Source: UBA9715 sp045614225 (GTDB lineage Bacteria > Actinomycetota > Coriobacteriia > Coriobacteriales > Eggerthellaceae). Taken from it: a stretch of DNA of 16,926 nucleotides. This document shows positions 6,479 to 13,723 of the stretch, one piece after another (within the stretch, counting starts at the first letter, position 1; each line of letters opens with the position of its first letter). The stretch lies in the NCBI GenBank assembly GCA_045614225.1, contig JAZLCO010000033.1:1-16926 (forward strand), given 5' to 3'. The notes under the pieces were generated by a model that ran no database searches, was not told the DNA's origin, and worked only from the letters and a program-made list of their open reading frames with translations. The position numbers and the translations under genes were made by a program.

Positions 6479-8662
6479 ATGTCAAACGAACTACTGAAAT
6501 GGAGCATCGGGCACGATCCGTGCCGTGTAGGCGATCGCTCGCCGCAAGGTGCGCTTGCCGGCGGTGGAGCGGTCAGCTTGCTGCTGCGTGTTGCCTCGCA
6601 AGTGCGCGAGACGGTGACATCGGTTGATGTGTTAGTTTGCGAGGAGGGCTCTTCGTGGTTCGAGCTCCCGATGGCACCGCTCGATGCAGGATATGCTGCA
6701 ACGGTCGAAATTGCTTCGCATCCCCACGTCGTGTTCTATGCGTTCCGCTTGGTGCTGACCGACGAGGCGATAGCTTATTACGTCCCATGTGCCGATGGCC
6801 GTTCCACAGCTGGCGAGCTTGTGATTCCCGGCGTTGACGGCGAGTGGGGCGAAACAGGCTGGGTGTTCGCAGAATGGCGCCTGGCAGGACGCCCAAGCGG
6901 TGCGTTCGGTTTGCCCGAAATCATGCCTGGGTTCCAAATCACCGTTTACGATCCCTCGTTTGCAACGCCTGATTGGATGGCCGGTGCGGTCATGTACCAG
7001 ATTTTCCCTGATCGTTTCGCGCGGGGCGAGGAGGGTATTCGCCAAGAGGGGCTTGCCTACCATGAAGCGATGGGTCGTCCCATGCACTTGCATGAGTCCT
7101 GGGACGAGCCAGTCGAATGGTTGGGCGAACCTCCCGTCGGTGATGCTCCTGATGATGATTTCGATGAAGATGCCGATGATGAGGAAGCGATCGTCGAGAC
7201 ACCTGAGGAAAAGGCGCTGAAGGCCGCCATGAAAGCTTATGACCCGATCGACTTTTTCGGCGGGACGCTCGAGGGCATTCGTGAGAAGCTGCTGTACCTC
7301 GAATCGCTCGGCGTCGAGGTTCTTTACCTGAATCCGATTTTCGAAGCCCGCTCGAATCATCGCTACGACACAGCGGACTACGAGCGCATCGAGCCGTTGC
7401 TCGGCGACGAAGAGGATTTCAAGCGCTTGACAACCGATGCGGCCGACCATGGCATTTCGATTGTGCTGGACGCTGTGCTTTCGCATACCGGCGATGACAG
7501 CCGCTACTTCAATGCTCGGGGCACGTACGACGCTCCTGGAGCGATGCAGGGCGAATGGTCGCCGTTCCGCGCGTGGTACGACTTCACCGAGCAGGAGAAC
7601 GGCGTACCGTATCGTTGCTGGTGGGGTGACCGCACGCTTCCCGAGGTCGACGAGCGCAATTGGGCTTGGCAGGATTACATTCTCGGGCATCCAGGGCAGG
7701 GCGATGGCGTGCTTGCCCATTGGCTTGCTGCAGGTGCGCGTGGCTACCGACTCGACGTGGCAGATGAGCTGCCCGATGACGTGCTATCCGGCATCCGGTC
7801 GACCGTGAAGGCAGCGAATCCCGAGGCGATTGTCATCGGGGAGGTTTGGGAAGACCCCACGACGAAAACGAGCTACGGGATTAGGCGCAACTATGCATTG
7901 GGCTTCTCGCTCGACTCCGTGATGAACTACCCGCTTCGTTCTGCTCTGCTTGGGTTTGCGCTCGGCGACATCGATGCGCATCAGCTTGCTGCGCATCTCA
8001 GGCAACAACAGGCGAATTATCCAGCGCCGTTGTATCGGGTGCTCATGAATCTGCTGTCCACGCACGATGTCGAGCGCATGCGCAGTGTGCTTGCGTTGGG
8101 CGGTGCAGTGAAGAACCTTCCTCGCAACGAACAGCTCATTGAGATCGAATCGATCACGGCTGCTCAGGATGCGGTGGCGGCTCGTTTGCAGCGCATGATC
8201 GTAACGCTTTTGTATGCGCTGCCCGGAGCTCCGTGCATCTACTATGGTGACGAGCGCGGGTTGCAAGGCGGCGGGGACCCGTTCTGCCGGGCAACGTTCC
8301 CCTGGGCGGGCAAGCGCACCGATTGCGGGGAAGATCTGACCGAGTTCTACCAGGTCATCGGATCGTTGCGCAAGAAATCTTCCGTGTTGCGACAAGGAAC
8401 GCTTGCGTGCGTTGCGGTCGACCCAGACGTTTTGTGTGTCGTTCGTGCGTTGCCCGATGGTGGGGTAGCGCTTGCGGTGACGAATTGTGCTGACGAGCCG
8501 AAGCTTATCGCAGTTGACCTGCGCAAGCTCGGAATCGAAGCGCCTAATGGCGAAATCGATTGCGTGATGTGCTCTGAGCAGGGTGGCTCCGCCTCGGCAC
8601 GTGTAAGAGACTGCCTCGCCGAGATGCAAGTTCCTGCTTGCTCGACGTCTATTTTCGAGTGA
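6479..8662 (+). CDS. GH13 alpha-glucanase, cyclomaltodextrinase/neopullulanase/maltogenic amylase type
   Basis: Cytoplasmic alpha-amylase-superfamily enzyme of 727 residues with no signal peptide, expected to hydrolyse maltodextrins, cyclodextrins or pullulan-like glucans. An N-terminal beta-rich module (about 1-150) resembles the CBM34 domain of GH13 subfamily 20. The barrel opens at MYQIFPDRF. Region I is DAVLSH (331-336), where Ser replaces the usual Asn. Region II is GYRLDVADE with nucleophile D426, region III is IGEVWED with acid/base E455, and region IV is STHD with D530. All three catalytic carboxylates are present. The protein is longer than the usual 580-600 residues, partly from an acidic insertion (about 222-244, 14 Asp/Glu in 23). 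Its neighbours glgA and glgP place it in glycogen turnover. The exact substrate is uncertain. It is probably translated leaderless. Confidence 0.9.
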   Translation: MSNELLKWSIGHDPCRVGDRSPQGALAGGGAVSLLLRVASQVRETVTSVDVLVCEEGSSWFELPMAPLDAGYAATVEIASHPHVVFYAFRLVLTDEAIAYYVPCADGRSTAGELVIPGVDGEWGETGWVFAEWRLAGRPSGAFGLPEIMPGFQITVYDPSFATPDWMAGAVMYQIFPDRFARGEEGIRQEGLAYHEAMGRPMHLHESWDEPVEWLGEPPVGDAPDDDFDEDADDEEAIVETPEEKALKAAMKAYDPIDFFGGTLEGIREKLLYLESLGVEVLYLNPIFEARSNHRYDTADYERIEPLLGDEEDFKRLTTDAADHGISIVLDAVLSHTGDDSRYFNARGTYDAPGAMQGEWSPFRAWYDFTEQENGVPYRCWWGDRTLPEVDERNWAWQDYILGHPGQGDGVLAHWLAAGARGYRLDVADELPDDVLSGIRSTVKAANPEAIVIGEVWEDPTTKTSYGIRRNYALGFSLDSVMNYPLRSALLGFALGDIDAHQLAAHLRQQQANYPAPLYRVLMNLLSTHDVERMRSVLALGGAVKNLPRNEQLIEIESITAAQDAVAARLQRMIVTLLYALPGAPCIYYGDERGLQGGGDPFCRATFPWAGKRTDCGEDLTEFYQVIGSLRKKSSVLRQGTLACVAVDPDVLCVVRALPDGGVALAVTNCADEPKLIAVDLRKLGIEAPNGEIDCVMCSEQGGSASARVRDCLAEMQVPACSTSIFE

Positions 8663-8720
8663 TGTCCTGATTTCGCCTTGTGCTACGTGGGTGGCTTTCG
8701 GCTATTCAATGCTCCTGTTA

Positions 8721-9398
8721 TCAATCCGAATCAGGAAGGGCAGTGCGCTCGGGGGATCCGCCGTAGCAACGCGCGTCCATGGCCAGTGCAAGGTTGTCTG
8801 CGTGGCGGAACAGCCCCACGAACAGGGCTATGAAAGCCGAGCTCCAAACTTCCAGCGTGCGCTTCAGCGAGCCGGTAGTATCGGCACCGCGCGCTTTCTG
8901 CGCCATGCGGATGCGTTCGAACTCGTCTTCGACAACGGGGATGAACCTTACCGAAAGCGCAAAGGTGAGCGCGATGTCGTCAACCGGCGCATGCAGGTGG
9001 CGCAAGGGCGCGATGAGCCATCTGAAGGCTTGCAGCAGTTCCGAAGACGACGTCGTGAAGCATACGACGAAACTTGCCGCGATGAGCGCAACCATGCGTA
9101 CTGCCACAAGCAGGCCTGCGAGCACGCCGTCGAGGCCGGGGGAGTACAGCACGTTGAAGAACAGCGAGAATGCCGCCATGATGTATACGGGGACAAGCGA
9201 GCTGTTCATCACCGACAATGGCAGCGTGGCTACTCCTATAACTACAGCGATCGCTGCTGCAAGGATGCCCACACTCCACCAATTGGGTGCGGCGAGCAAC
9301 GCAATCGAGAACACAAACAGCACGACAATCTTGACCCGCGCATCACATCGATGCACGGGGGTTTCCCCCGCAATGTATGTCATACCGAATCGCGCCAT
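8721..9398 (-). CDS. ecfT: Energy-coupling factor (ECF) transporter transmembrane protein EcfT
   Basis: EcfT is the membrane scaffold joining two ECF ATPases to a vitamin- or metal-specific S-component. This 225-residue protein has about five hydrophobic segments in its first two thirds. It also has the two Ala-Arg-x motifs that contact the ATPases: QKARGAD (ARG at 169-171) and MDARCYGG (ARC at 209-211). RFIPVVEDEFERI and DDIALTFALSVRF are also typical. Cys in place of Gly in the second motif occurs in some family members, so it is not evidence of loss of function. It is somewhat shorter than the usual 250-270 residues. No ecfA ATPase gene adjoins it: downstream is the convergent GH13 gene and upstream the divergent helicase. 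It may work with ATPases encoded elsewhere. A -10 box lies six bases before ATG, suggesting a leaderless transcript. Confidence 0.88.
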   Translation of the reverse strand: MARFGMTYIAGETPVHRCDARVKIVVLFVFSIALLAAPNWWSVGILAAAIAVVIGVATLPLSVMNSSLVPVYIMAAFSLFFNVLYSPGLDGVLAGLLVAVRMVALIAASFVVCFTTSSSELLQAFRWLIAPLRHLHAPVDDIALTFALSVRFIPVVEDEFERIRMAQKARGADTTGSLKRTLEVWSSAFIALFVGLFRHADNLALAMDARCYGGSPERTALPDSD

Positions 9399-9404
9399 CG
9401 TTCA

Positions 9405-9410
9405 AGTATA
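9405..9410 (-). promoter_or_regulatory. -10 box TATACT six bases before ecfT start
   Basis: Read on the minus strand, TATACT is followed by TGAACG and then the ATG at 9398-9396, with no ribosome-binding site. The -35 position falls in the first palindrome of the array (9414-9444) and does not match consensus, as expected for an activator-dependent or repressor-controlled promoter. The spacing is the same as at the GH13 gene. Confidence 0.6.
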
Positions 9411-9413
9411 GTC

Positions 9414-9557
9414 AGAATCACTCTCCCCTGGGAAAAATGATTCTGCGTTTGTCTTGACGATCACATTCCCCGGGGGAAGATGATTCTCACTCCGGGAAAT
9501 CGGTTCGACGATCACGTTCCCCGCGGGAAATCGATTTCCTCCGGGGAAAGTGATTCT
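9414..9557. repeat. Array of related palindromes, core TTCCCC-N-GGGGAA with flanking ATCA/TGAT
   Basis: At least four imperfect palindromes share a C-rich/G-rich core and TGATTCT-like outer arms. Unit 1 is 9414-9444 (AGAATCA...TGATTCT). Unit 2 is 9460-9484 (ATCA..TTCCCC-G-GGGGAA..TGAT). Unit 3 is TTCCC-CGC-GGGAA at 9517-9529. Unit 4 is 9529-9555, pairing almost throughout. A half-like copy, TCCGGGAAAT, lies at 9491-9500. Centres are near 9429, 9472, 9494, 9523 and 9542. The array fills most of the gap between the divergent ecfT and pcrA, and its first unit overlaps the ecfT promoter. It could be an operator array or a cluster of small palindromic repeats. Confidence 0.7.
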
Positions 9558-9594
9558 TGCTGCAATTTGCCTTGTGCGGATTGCAAGTATCCGC

Positions 9595-9626
9595 TTGACG
9601 GGCAGCGTTCAATAGACGAACATATG
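9595..9626 (+). promoter_or_regulatory. Possible pcrA promoter
   Basis: TTGACG at 9595-9600 matches the -35 consensus in five of six bases. The best downstream -10 candidate is CATATG at 9621-9626, with a 20-base spacer that is longer than ideal. The ATG at 9631 follows only four bases later and no ribosome site is visible, so this gene may also be leaderless. The -10 assignment is weak. Confidence 0.35.
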
Positions 9627-9630
9627 TACT

Positions 9631-11799
9631 ATGGAAAACTCTCAGAACATGAGTGCTCTCGAGGGGCTGAACCCTTCGCAAACCGAGGCGGTCACGACGA
9701 CCGAAGGTTGCGTGCGCGTTATCGCCGGCGCCGGCTCGGGCAAGACGCGGGCGCTTTCGCAGCGGTTCGCATATCTCGTCAACGACCTGGGCATCATGCC
9801 TGGCAATATCCTATGCGTCACGTTCACGAACAAGGCGGCCAATGAGATGCGCCAGCGCATCCGCCGCCTCACGGGCGATGCCGACACGGGTTACGTTAAC
9901 ACGTTCCATGGCTTTTGCGTGTCGGTGTTGCAAGAAGATGCGGCGGCAGTGTCGTTCCCCAAGAGCTTCTTGGTGCTCGACAATTCCGACATCGATGCCA
10001 TGTTGCAAATCATTTACGACGAGCGTGGGCTTACGTTGCGTGATTATACATTCGCTCGTGCACGCGACATGTTCGAGATCCGCAAGACGTTCACCGAGAA
10101 GAGCTACTACCTCGATCTGATCGACCTCTCACCTGAGGCGCTCAAGCTCAAGTACGATTTGGCAGAAGAACCCGATGATATCCTGTTCTACGGCTACCTT
10201 TATCAGCAGAAGAAATGCTTCGGCCTCGACTACAACGACCTGATCATATTCACGCTCGAGATTTTCCGCCGTCGCGAGGATTTGCGTCTCAAATGGCAGA
10301 AACGCCTCGAATACATCATGGTCGATGAGTTCCAAGATATCGACGGGCTTCAACACGAGCTCATGGAAGTGCTTGCTGGCTATCACGGCAACCTGTTCGT
10401 CGTCGGCGACCCCGATCAAACCATCTACACCTGGCGTGGGGCCAACGTGAAGTATCTTCTCGAGTTCGACAAGCGCTTTGCTGGCACGCACACCGTCATG
10501 ATGAACGAGAACTATCGTTCGACTCCGCAAATCACCATGACGGCGAACTCGCTCATCAGCGCAAACAGGCATCGCATGCCGAAAAGCCTCACCGCCATGA
10601 GCGGTCCGGGACCCAAAACGCTCTGCTATCATGCGAAGAGTTCTGCCGACGAGGCTGCTTGGATTGCAAGTCAGGTTGAAGATCTCGTGCGCGAAGGCGT
10701 GCAGCTGCGTGACATCTGCGTGCTGTATCGCGCCCATTATGCATCGCGCTCAATCGAGGAAGCGCTCGTCAAAGAGCAAATCCCCTACGTCATCTACAGT
10801 GGTGTGCAGTTCTTCGACCGAAAAGAGGTCAAGGACGCGCTCGCGTATCTGCGCATGGTCATCTTCCGCGATGACTTGTCGTTCGAGCGCATTGCGAATG
10901 TGCCGCGGCGCAATCTGGGCCAACGCCGCATGAAGTTCCTGCGCCAATATGCCGAAGGCAATGGCGTGTCGCTGTTCCGAGCTTTGTGTGACAACCTCGA
11001 TAACGCCATCATGAAAGGCACGAAGGCCCGTGAGTTCGTCGACCTCGTCGAGCGTTTCTCGCCCGAAGCAGACAAGCGCCCAGCCTCCGAGTTGCTGGCC
11101 GATTTGCTCGACAAGAGCGGTTACGAGCAGGCCTTGCGCACCGAAGGCAGCCAGGAGCGCCTCGACAACCTGGCCGAGCTGCGCCAGGCCGTCTATGAGT
11201 TTGAGACGACTTGCGGTGAGGAAGCGACGCCCGACAACTTCCTGGCACACGTGTCGATGATGACGAACCTCGACAGGGGGCTTTCATCTAATAAGGTCAA
11301 GCTCATGACCATTCACGCGGCAAAAGGCCTCGAGTTCCCGCATGTGTTTTTCTGCGCGATGAACGAAGGCGTCATCCCCTCGCGCAAGACGAAGACCACC
11401 GAAGCTATGGAAGAAGAGCGCCGTCTTGCGTTTGTGGCCATCACGCGCGCCGAGAAACGGCTGTTCCTCACGTGCGCCGACGGTACGAGTCACGATGGCA
11501 TGCCTCGCTATCCAAGTCGTTTTGTTCTCGACATCGACCCTGATTTAATCGATTTCGTCACGCCGCTCGAGGATTCGCTCGTCAAGGATGCCCGTGCCTA
11601 CATGCGGGTTCGCGATGCGCAGCTCGACCAGGCCGAGGCGGCGCCTGCGTTTGAGGTGGGGTCGCGCGTTAAGCACCTCGTGTTCGGCACGGGTACTGTT
11701 GTGGGCATCGACACCGAACGCAACGCCTATGAGGTGCATTTCGATGGCATGGACACCCCGCGCAGTCTTGCCATGCGGGCGAAGCTCGAAAGGGCGTAG
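9631..11799 (+). CDS. pcrA: ATP-dependent DNA helicase, UvrD/PcrA family (SF1A)
   Basis: A 3'-to-5' DNA translocase and helicase acting in nucleotide excision repair, replication-fork rescue and removal of RecA filaments. The 722 residues contain all SF1A motifs in order: Walker A GAGSGKT with K38, Ia TFTNKAANEM, II DEFQD at 232-236, III GDPDQTIYTWRG from G259, IV NYRST, V TIHAAKGLEF from 561, and VI AITRAEKRL with arginine finger R606. The C-terminal FEVGSRVKHLVFGTGTVVGID (about 674-695) matches the Tudor-like RNA-polymerase-binding domain of PcrA/UvrD, which favours PcrA over Rep. Length is normal. The start at 9631 gives the expected short lead before the Q-motif region (LNPSQTEAV); ATG 9649 is an alternative. 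Neither has a visible Shine-Dalgarno site. Confidence 0.95.
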   Translation: MENSQNMSALEGLNPSQTEAVTTTEGCVRVIAGAGSGKTRALSQRFAYLVNDLGIMPGNILCVTFTNKAANEMRQRIRRLTGDADTGYVNTFHGFCVSVLQEDAAAVSFPKSFLVLDNSDIDAMLQIIYDERGLTLRDYTFARARDMFEIRKTFTEKSYYLDLIDLSPEALKLKYDLAEEPDDILFYGYLYQQKKCFGLDYNDLIIFTLEIFRRREDLRLKWQKRLEYIMVDEFQDIDGLQHELMEVLAGYHGNLFVVGDPDQTIYTWRGANVKYLLEFDKRFAGTHTVMMNENYRSTPQITMTANSLISANRHRMPKSLTAMSGPGPKTLCYHAKSSADEAAWIASQVEDLVREGVQLRDICVLYRAHYASRSIEEALVKEQIPYVIYSGVQFFDRKEVKDALAYLRMVIFRDDLSFERIANVPRRNLGQRRMKFLRQYAEGNGVSLFRALCDNLDNAIMKGTKAREFVDLVERFSPEADKRPASELLADLLDKSGYEQALRTEGSQERLDNLAELRQAVYEFETTCGEEATPDNFLAHVSMMTNLDRGLSSNKVKLMTIHAAKGLEFPHVFFCAMNEGVIPSRKTKTTEAMEEERRLAFVAITRAEKRLFLTCADGTSHDGMPRYPSRFVLDIDPDLIDFVTPLEDSLVKDARAYMRVRDAQLDQAEAAPAFEVGSRVKHLVFGTGTVVGIDTERNAYEVHFDGMDTPRSLAMRAKLERA

Positions 11800-11870
11800 C
11801 TATCTTTTGCTGCGACCATTGCAAAACGACTAACCGATGATCTTTCGTCCATATGAGGTGGTGAATTTCC

Positions 11871-11876
11871 TATAAT
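11871..11876 (+). promoter_or_regulatory. Consensus -10 box TATAAT upstream of the fused membrane-protein gene
   Basis: A perfect TATAAT lies 72 bases before the ATG at 11949, predicting a leader of about 65 bases. No recognisable -35 box sits at the right distance. I recognised no riboswitch in the short leader. Confidence 0.5.
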
Positions 11877-11948
11877 CTCGTACGATGATCAATAGTTGGC
11901 AGGATCGATAAGTATTGAAGACGAGAAGAGCGAGGTTAGCAGGGGCTC

Positions 11949-13544
11949 ATGCGTGGCATGAATAACATGCAAGCGAATATCTGCCTGTTGGCAGTAACGC
12001 TGTGTTGGTCATGCGAAGTTGTCCTTCTGGCGCTTGTGCCAAAAGAGGTAAATCCGTTCGCTACGAACTGCACCACATCGCTCATCGCCGCACTGCTGCT
12101 CGGTGCATGCTTCTACAGAAGGATCGTTGCGACATTCAAGCGCGACGGATTTGTGTTGGCGCGCAGGATTGCGCTGCTCGGCGTTTTGTATGCCACATAC
12201 AACGTGTTGATCGAAGAGGGGATCGACTACTTCAACGTTTCGGCAAGCGCATTTACGCTCTCAATGACAGCGGTGGTATTGCCTGTTCTGTTGTTCGTTT
12301 TACGGCGCGGCGTTGATACGCGCACGTGGGTTTCGGTGATTTATGTAACTGCTGGTATTGCAATCGCAATGTATCCATCGTTCGAACATGCGCAAGCGCT
12401 GGGCATTGTGATTATGATCGTGAGCTGCATCCTTCGCGCTGTGTTCATTGTGAAGCTGAACGACTACGCACAAGAGCACGAAGCGGTGACGCTTGCAGCG
12501 GGATTAACGTTTTGCAGCGCTGTCGCAACGTTCATTCCTTGGTGCGTTATGGAGCCTGTGACGTTTATGGCAATGCCTTGGACGGCGGAGCTCGTTGCCG
12601 TTTACGTGATTCTCGGCTACTTCGTCGTTGCGTTTGCGACCGTGATCAACATTTTCGCGCAACGACGAGCCACTGCTGTCCACTCCACGATTATCTATTC
12701 GACTGAGATCGTGTTCGCAACCATTTGGGCGACATGCCTTCCGAGCAGAATTGTCGATCGCGTCGAGCTCACGCCAGCCATCATCATCGGATGCATGTTG
12801 ATCATCGTGGGCAGCTTGGTGAAAATCGCACCATTTGGCAAGGGGTGGGAAGAGCTTGTCGAAGAACCCAGCGCGGCGGTCTCCGAGTCCATTTGGCATG
12901 TCCACGCAAAGCGCATGCCCGATCTCGTATCGGCGCTTCTTTTGCGCATTCGATTTACCTTCGCGCGCAACGCGACGTTGTTCATCGTTTTGCTCGTGGT
13001 TTACCTGGTGATTTCGTTGCCGTTCAAAGCGCTTGCAATCATCCCTGGATTCACCGATGTTCGACCGGTGTGCATGCTCATGCCTGTGTATGGCATCTTC
13101 TTCGGTCTGCCGGGTTGTTTCGCGTTTGCAGTGGGCAATGTCATCAGCGACATAGCATCGGATAGCCTGCGGTGGTCTTCGATTGCAGGCTTCATCGGCA
13201 ACTTCGTCTATCCCTATTTGATGTACCTGTATTGGACTCAGATAAGAAAGAAGCAGTTCAACCTGCGAAGCAGGCGGGCGGTTGCGTTATTCATAGTTAC
13301 GATCCTCGTTTGCGCTTGCGTCGAGACATTGATCATTACGCCAGCGGTTGCGCTGATGTATCCCGAGGTCGACGCTGCAGTGTTCGCGTTGTCATGTGTT
13401 GGGAACTTGTCCATCTTCCCCATAGGGTTTGCCATACCGTTCATCATCTTGATTCAAGATGAATTGGGATTCGTGCCAATTGCCCGGGGAAGCTTGTATC
13501 CGGAACCGTACGACTATCATACGAAAGAGCGTTCAACAGCATAA
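11949..13544 (+). CDS. Two-module membrane protein: EamA/DMT-type permease fused to an ECF S-component-like domain
   Basis: 531 residues in two hydrophobic modules. Residues 1 to about 290 show ten predicted membrane segments in the layout of the EamA drug/metabolite transporter family, which exports or imports small metabolites. A charged linker (about 290-338) follows. Residues about 339-520 form five or six more membrane segments containing DVRPVCMLMPVYGIFFGLPG (R372) and GNVISD (396-401), then GFIGNFVYPYL. This pattern recalls ECF-type substrate-binding (S) proteins and related small membrane families; I assign it by resemblance only. The start could be ATG 11949, 11958 or 11967. AGGGG at 11941-11945 sits close to the first and far from the second. 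Base composition and codon use look slightly less G+C-biased than in neighbouring eno. No substrate can be named. ecfT lies 2.5 kb away across pcrA. Confidence 0.65.
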   Translation: MRGMNNMQANICLLAVTLCWSCEVVLLALVPKEVNPFATNCTTSLIAALLLGACFYRRIVATFKRDGFVLARRIALLGVLYATYNVLIEEGIDYFNVSASAFTLSMTAVVLPVLLFVLRRGVDTRTWVSVIYVTAGIAIAMYPSFEHAQALGIVIMIVSCILRAVFIVKLNDYAQEHEAVTLAAGLTFCSAVATFIPWCVMEPVTFMAMPWTAELVAVYVILGYFVVAFATVINIFAQRRATAVHSTIIYSTEIVFATIWATCLPSRIVDRVELTPAIIIGCMLIIVGSLVKIAPFGKGWEELVEEPSAAVSESIWHVHAKRMPDLVSALLLRIRFTFARNATLFIVLLVVYLVISLPFKALAIIPGFTDVRPVCMLMPVYGIFFGLPGCFAFAVGNVISDIASDSLRWSSIAGFIGNFVYPYLMYLYWTQIRKKQFNLRSRRAVALFIVTILVCACVETLIITPAVALMYPEVDAAVFALSCVGNLSIFPIGFAIPFIILIQDELGFVPIARGSLYPEPYDYHTKERSTA

Positions 13545-13630
13545 ATCCGTCAAACCAGCGGGTCTTCCGCACTTTATCGATGCGCATTGCCAGTGCGACG
13601 GTTGGTCGTAGTGAACAGCCGTTGACCTGT

Positions 13631-13654
13631 ATGCTTCGATTTCCACCGAAGCAT
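13631..13654. promoter_or_regulatory. Inverted repeat just upstream of the eno -35 box
   Basis: ATGCTTCG (13631-13638) and CGAAGCAT (13647-13654) are exact inverted copies eight bases apart, ending two bases before the -35 box. GAAGCAT recurs once more at 13659-13665 inside the promoter. It may be a regulator-binding site, or the stem of a weak terminator for the upstream gene; no T-run follows, so the first is preferred. Confidence 0.4.
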
Positions 13655-13656
13655 CG

Positions 13657-13684
13657 TTGAAGCATATGTGACGAGTGCTATCAT
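13657..13684 (+). promoter_or_regulatory. Probable eno promoter
   Basis: TTGAAG (13657-13662) and TATCAT (13679-13684) are separated by 16 bases and lie about 40 bases before the start codon. The leader carries a strong AAGGAGG site. This suits a highly expressed glycolytic gene. Confidence 0.65.
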
Positions 13685-13723
13685 AGAAACGCTTAGTAAC
13701 CAATCGCCCCAAGGAGGCACCAC

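Noticed and set aside
8663..8720. Terminator between the convergent GH13 and ecfT genes
   Set aside because: Only a distant eight-base inverted match (TCCTGATT/AATCAGGA) is seen, with no compact stem or T-run, so no terminator is claimed.
8765..8770. Loss of EcfT function from Gly-to-Cys in the second Ala-Arg-Gly motif
   Set aside because: Cys at this position occurs in some EcfT proteins, to my knowledge, and the rest of the motif is intact.
8691..9440. 249-codon plus-strand open frame opposite ecfT
   Set aside because: The minus-strand frame has clear EcfT motifs and membrane segments; the plus frame is Arg/His-rich with no family resemblance.
9414..9557. Palindrome cluster as a CRISPR array
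   Set aside because: The units are imperfect, unevenly spaced and lack constant repeat length or spacers of uniform size; no cas genes are present.
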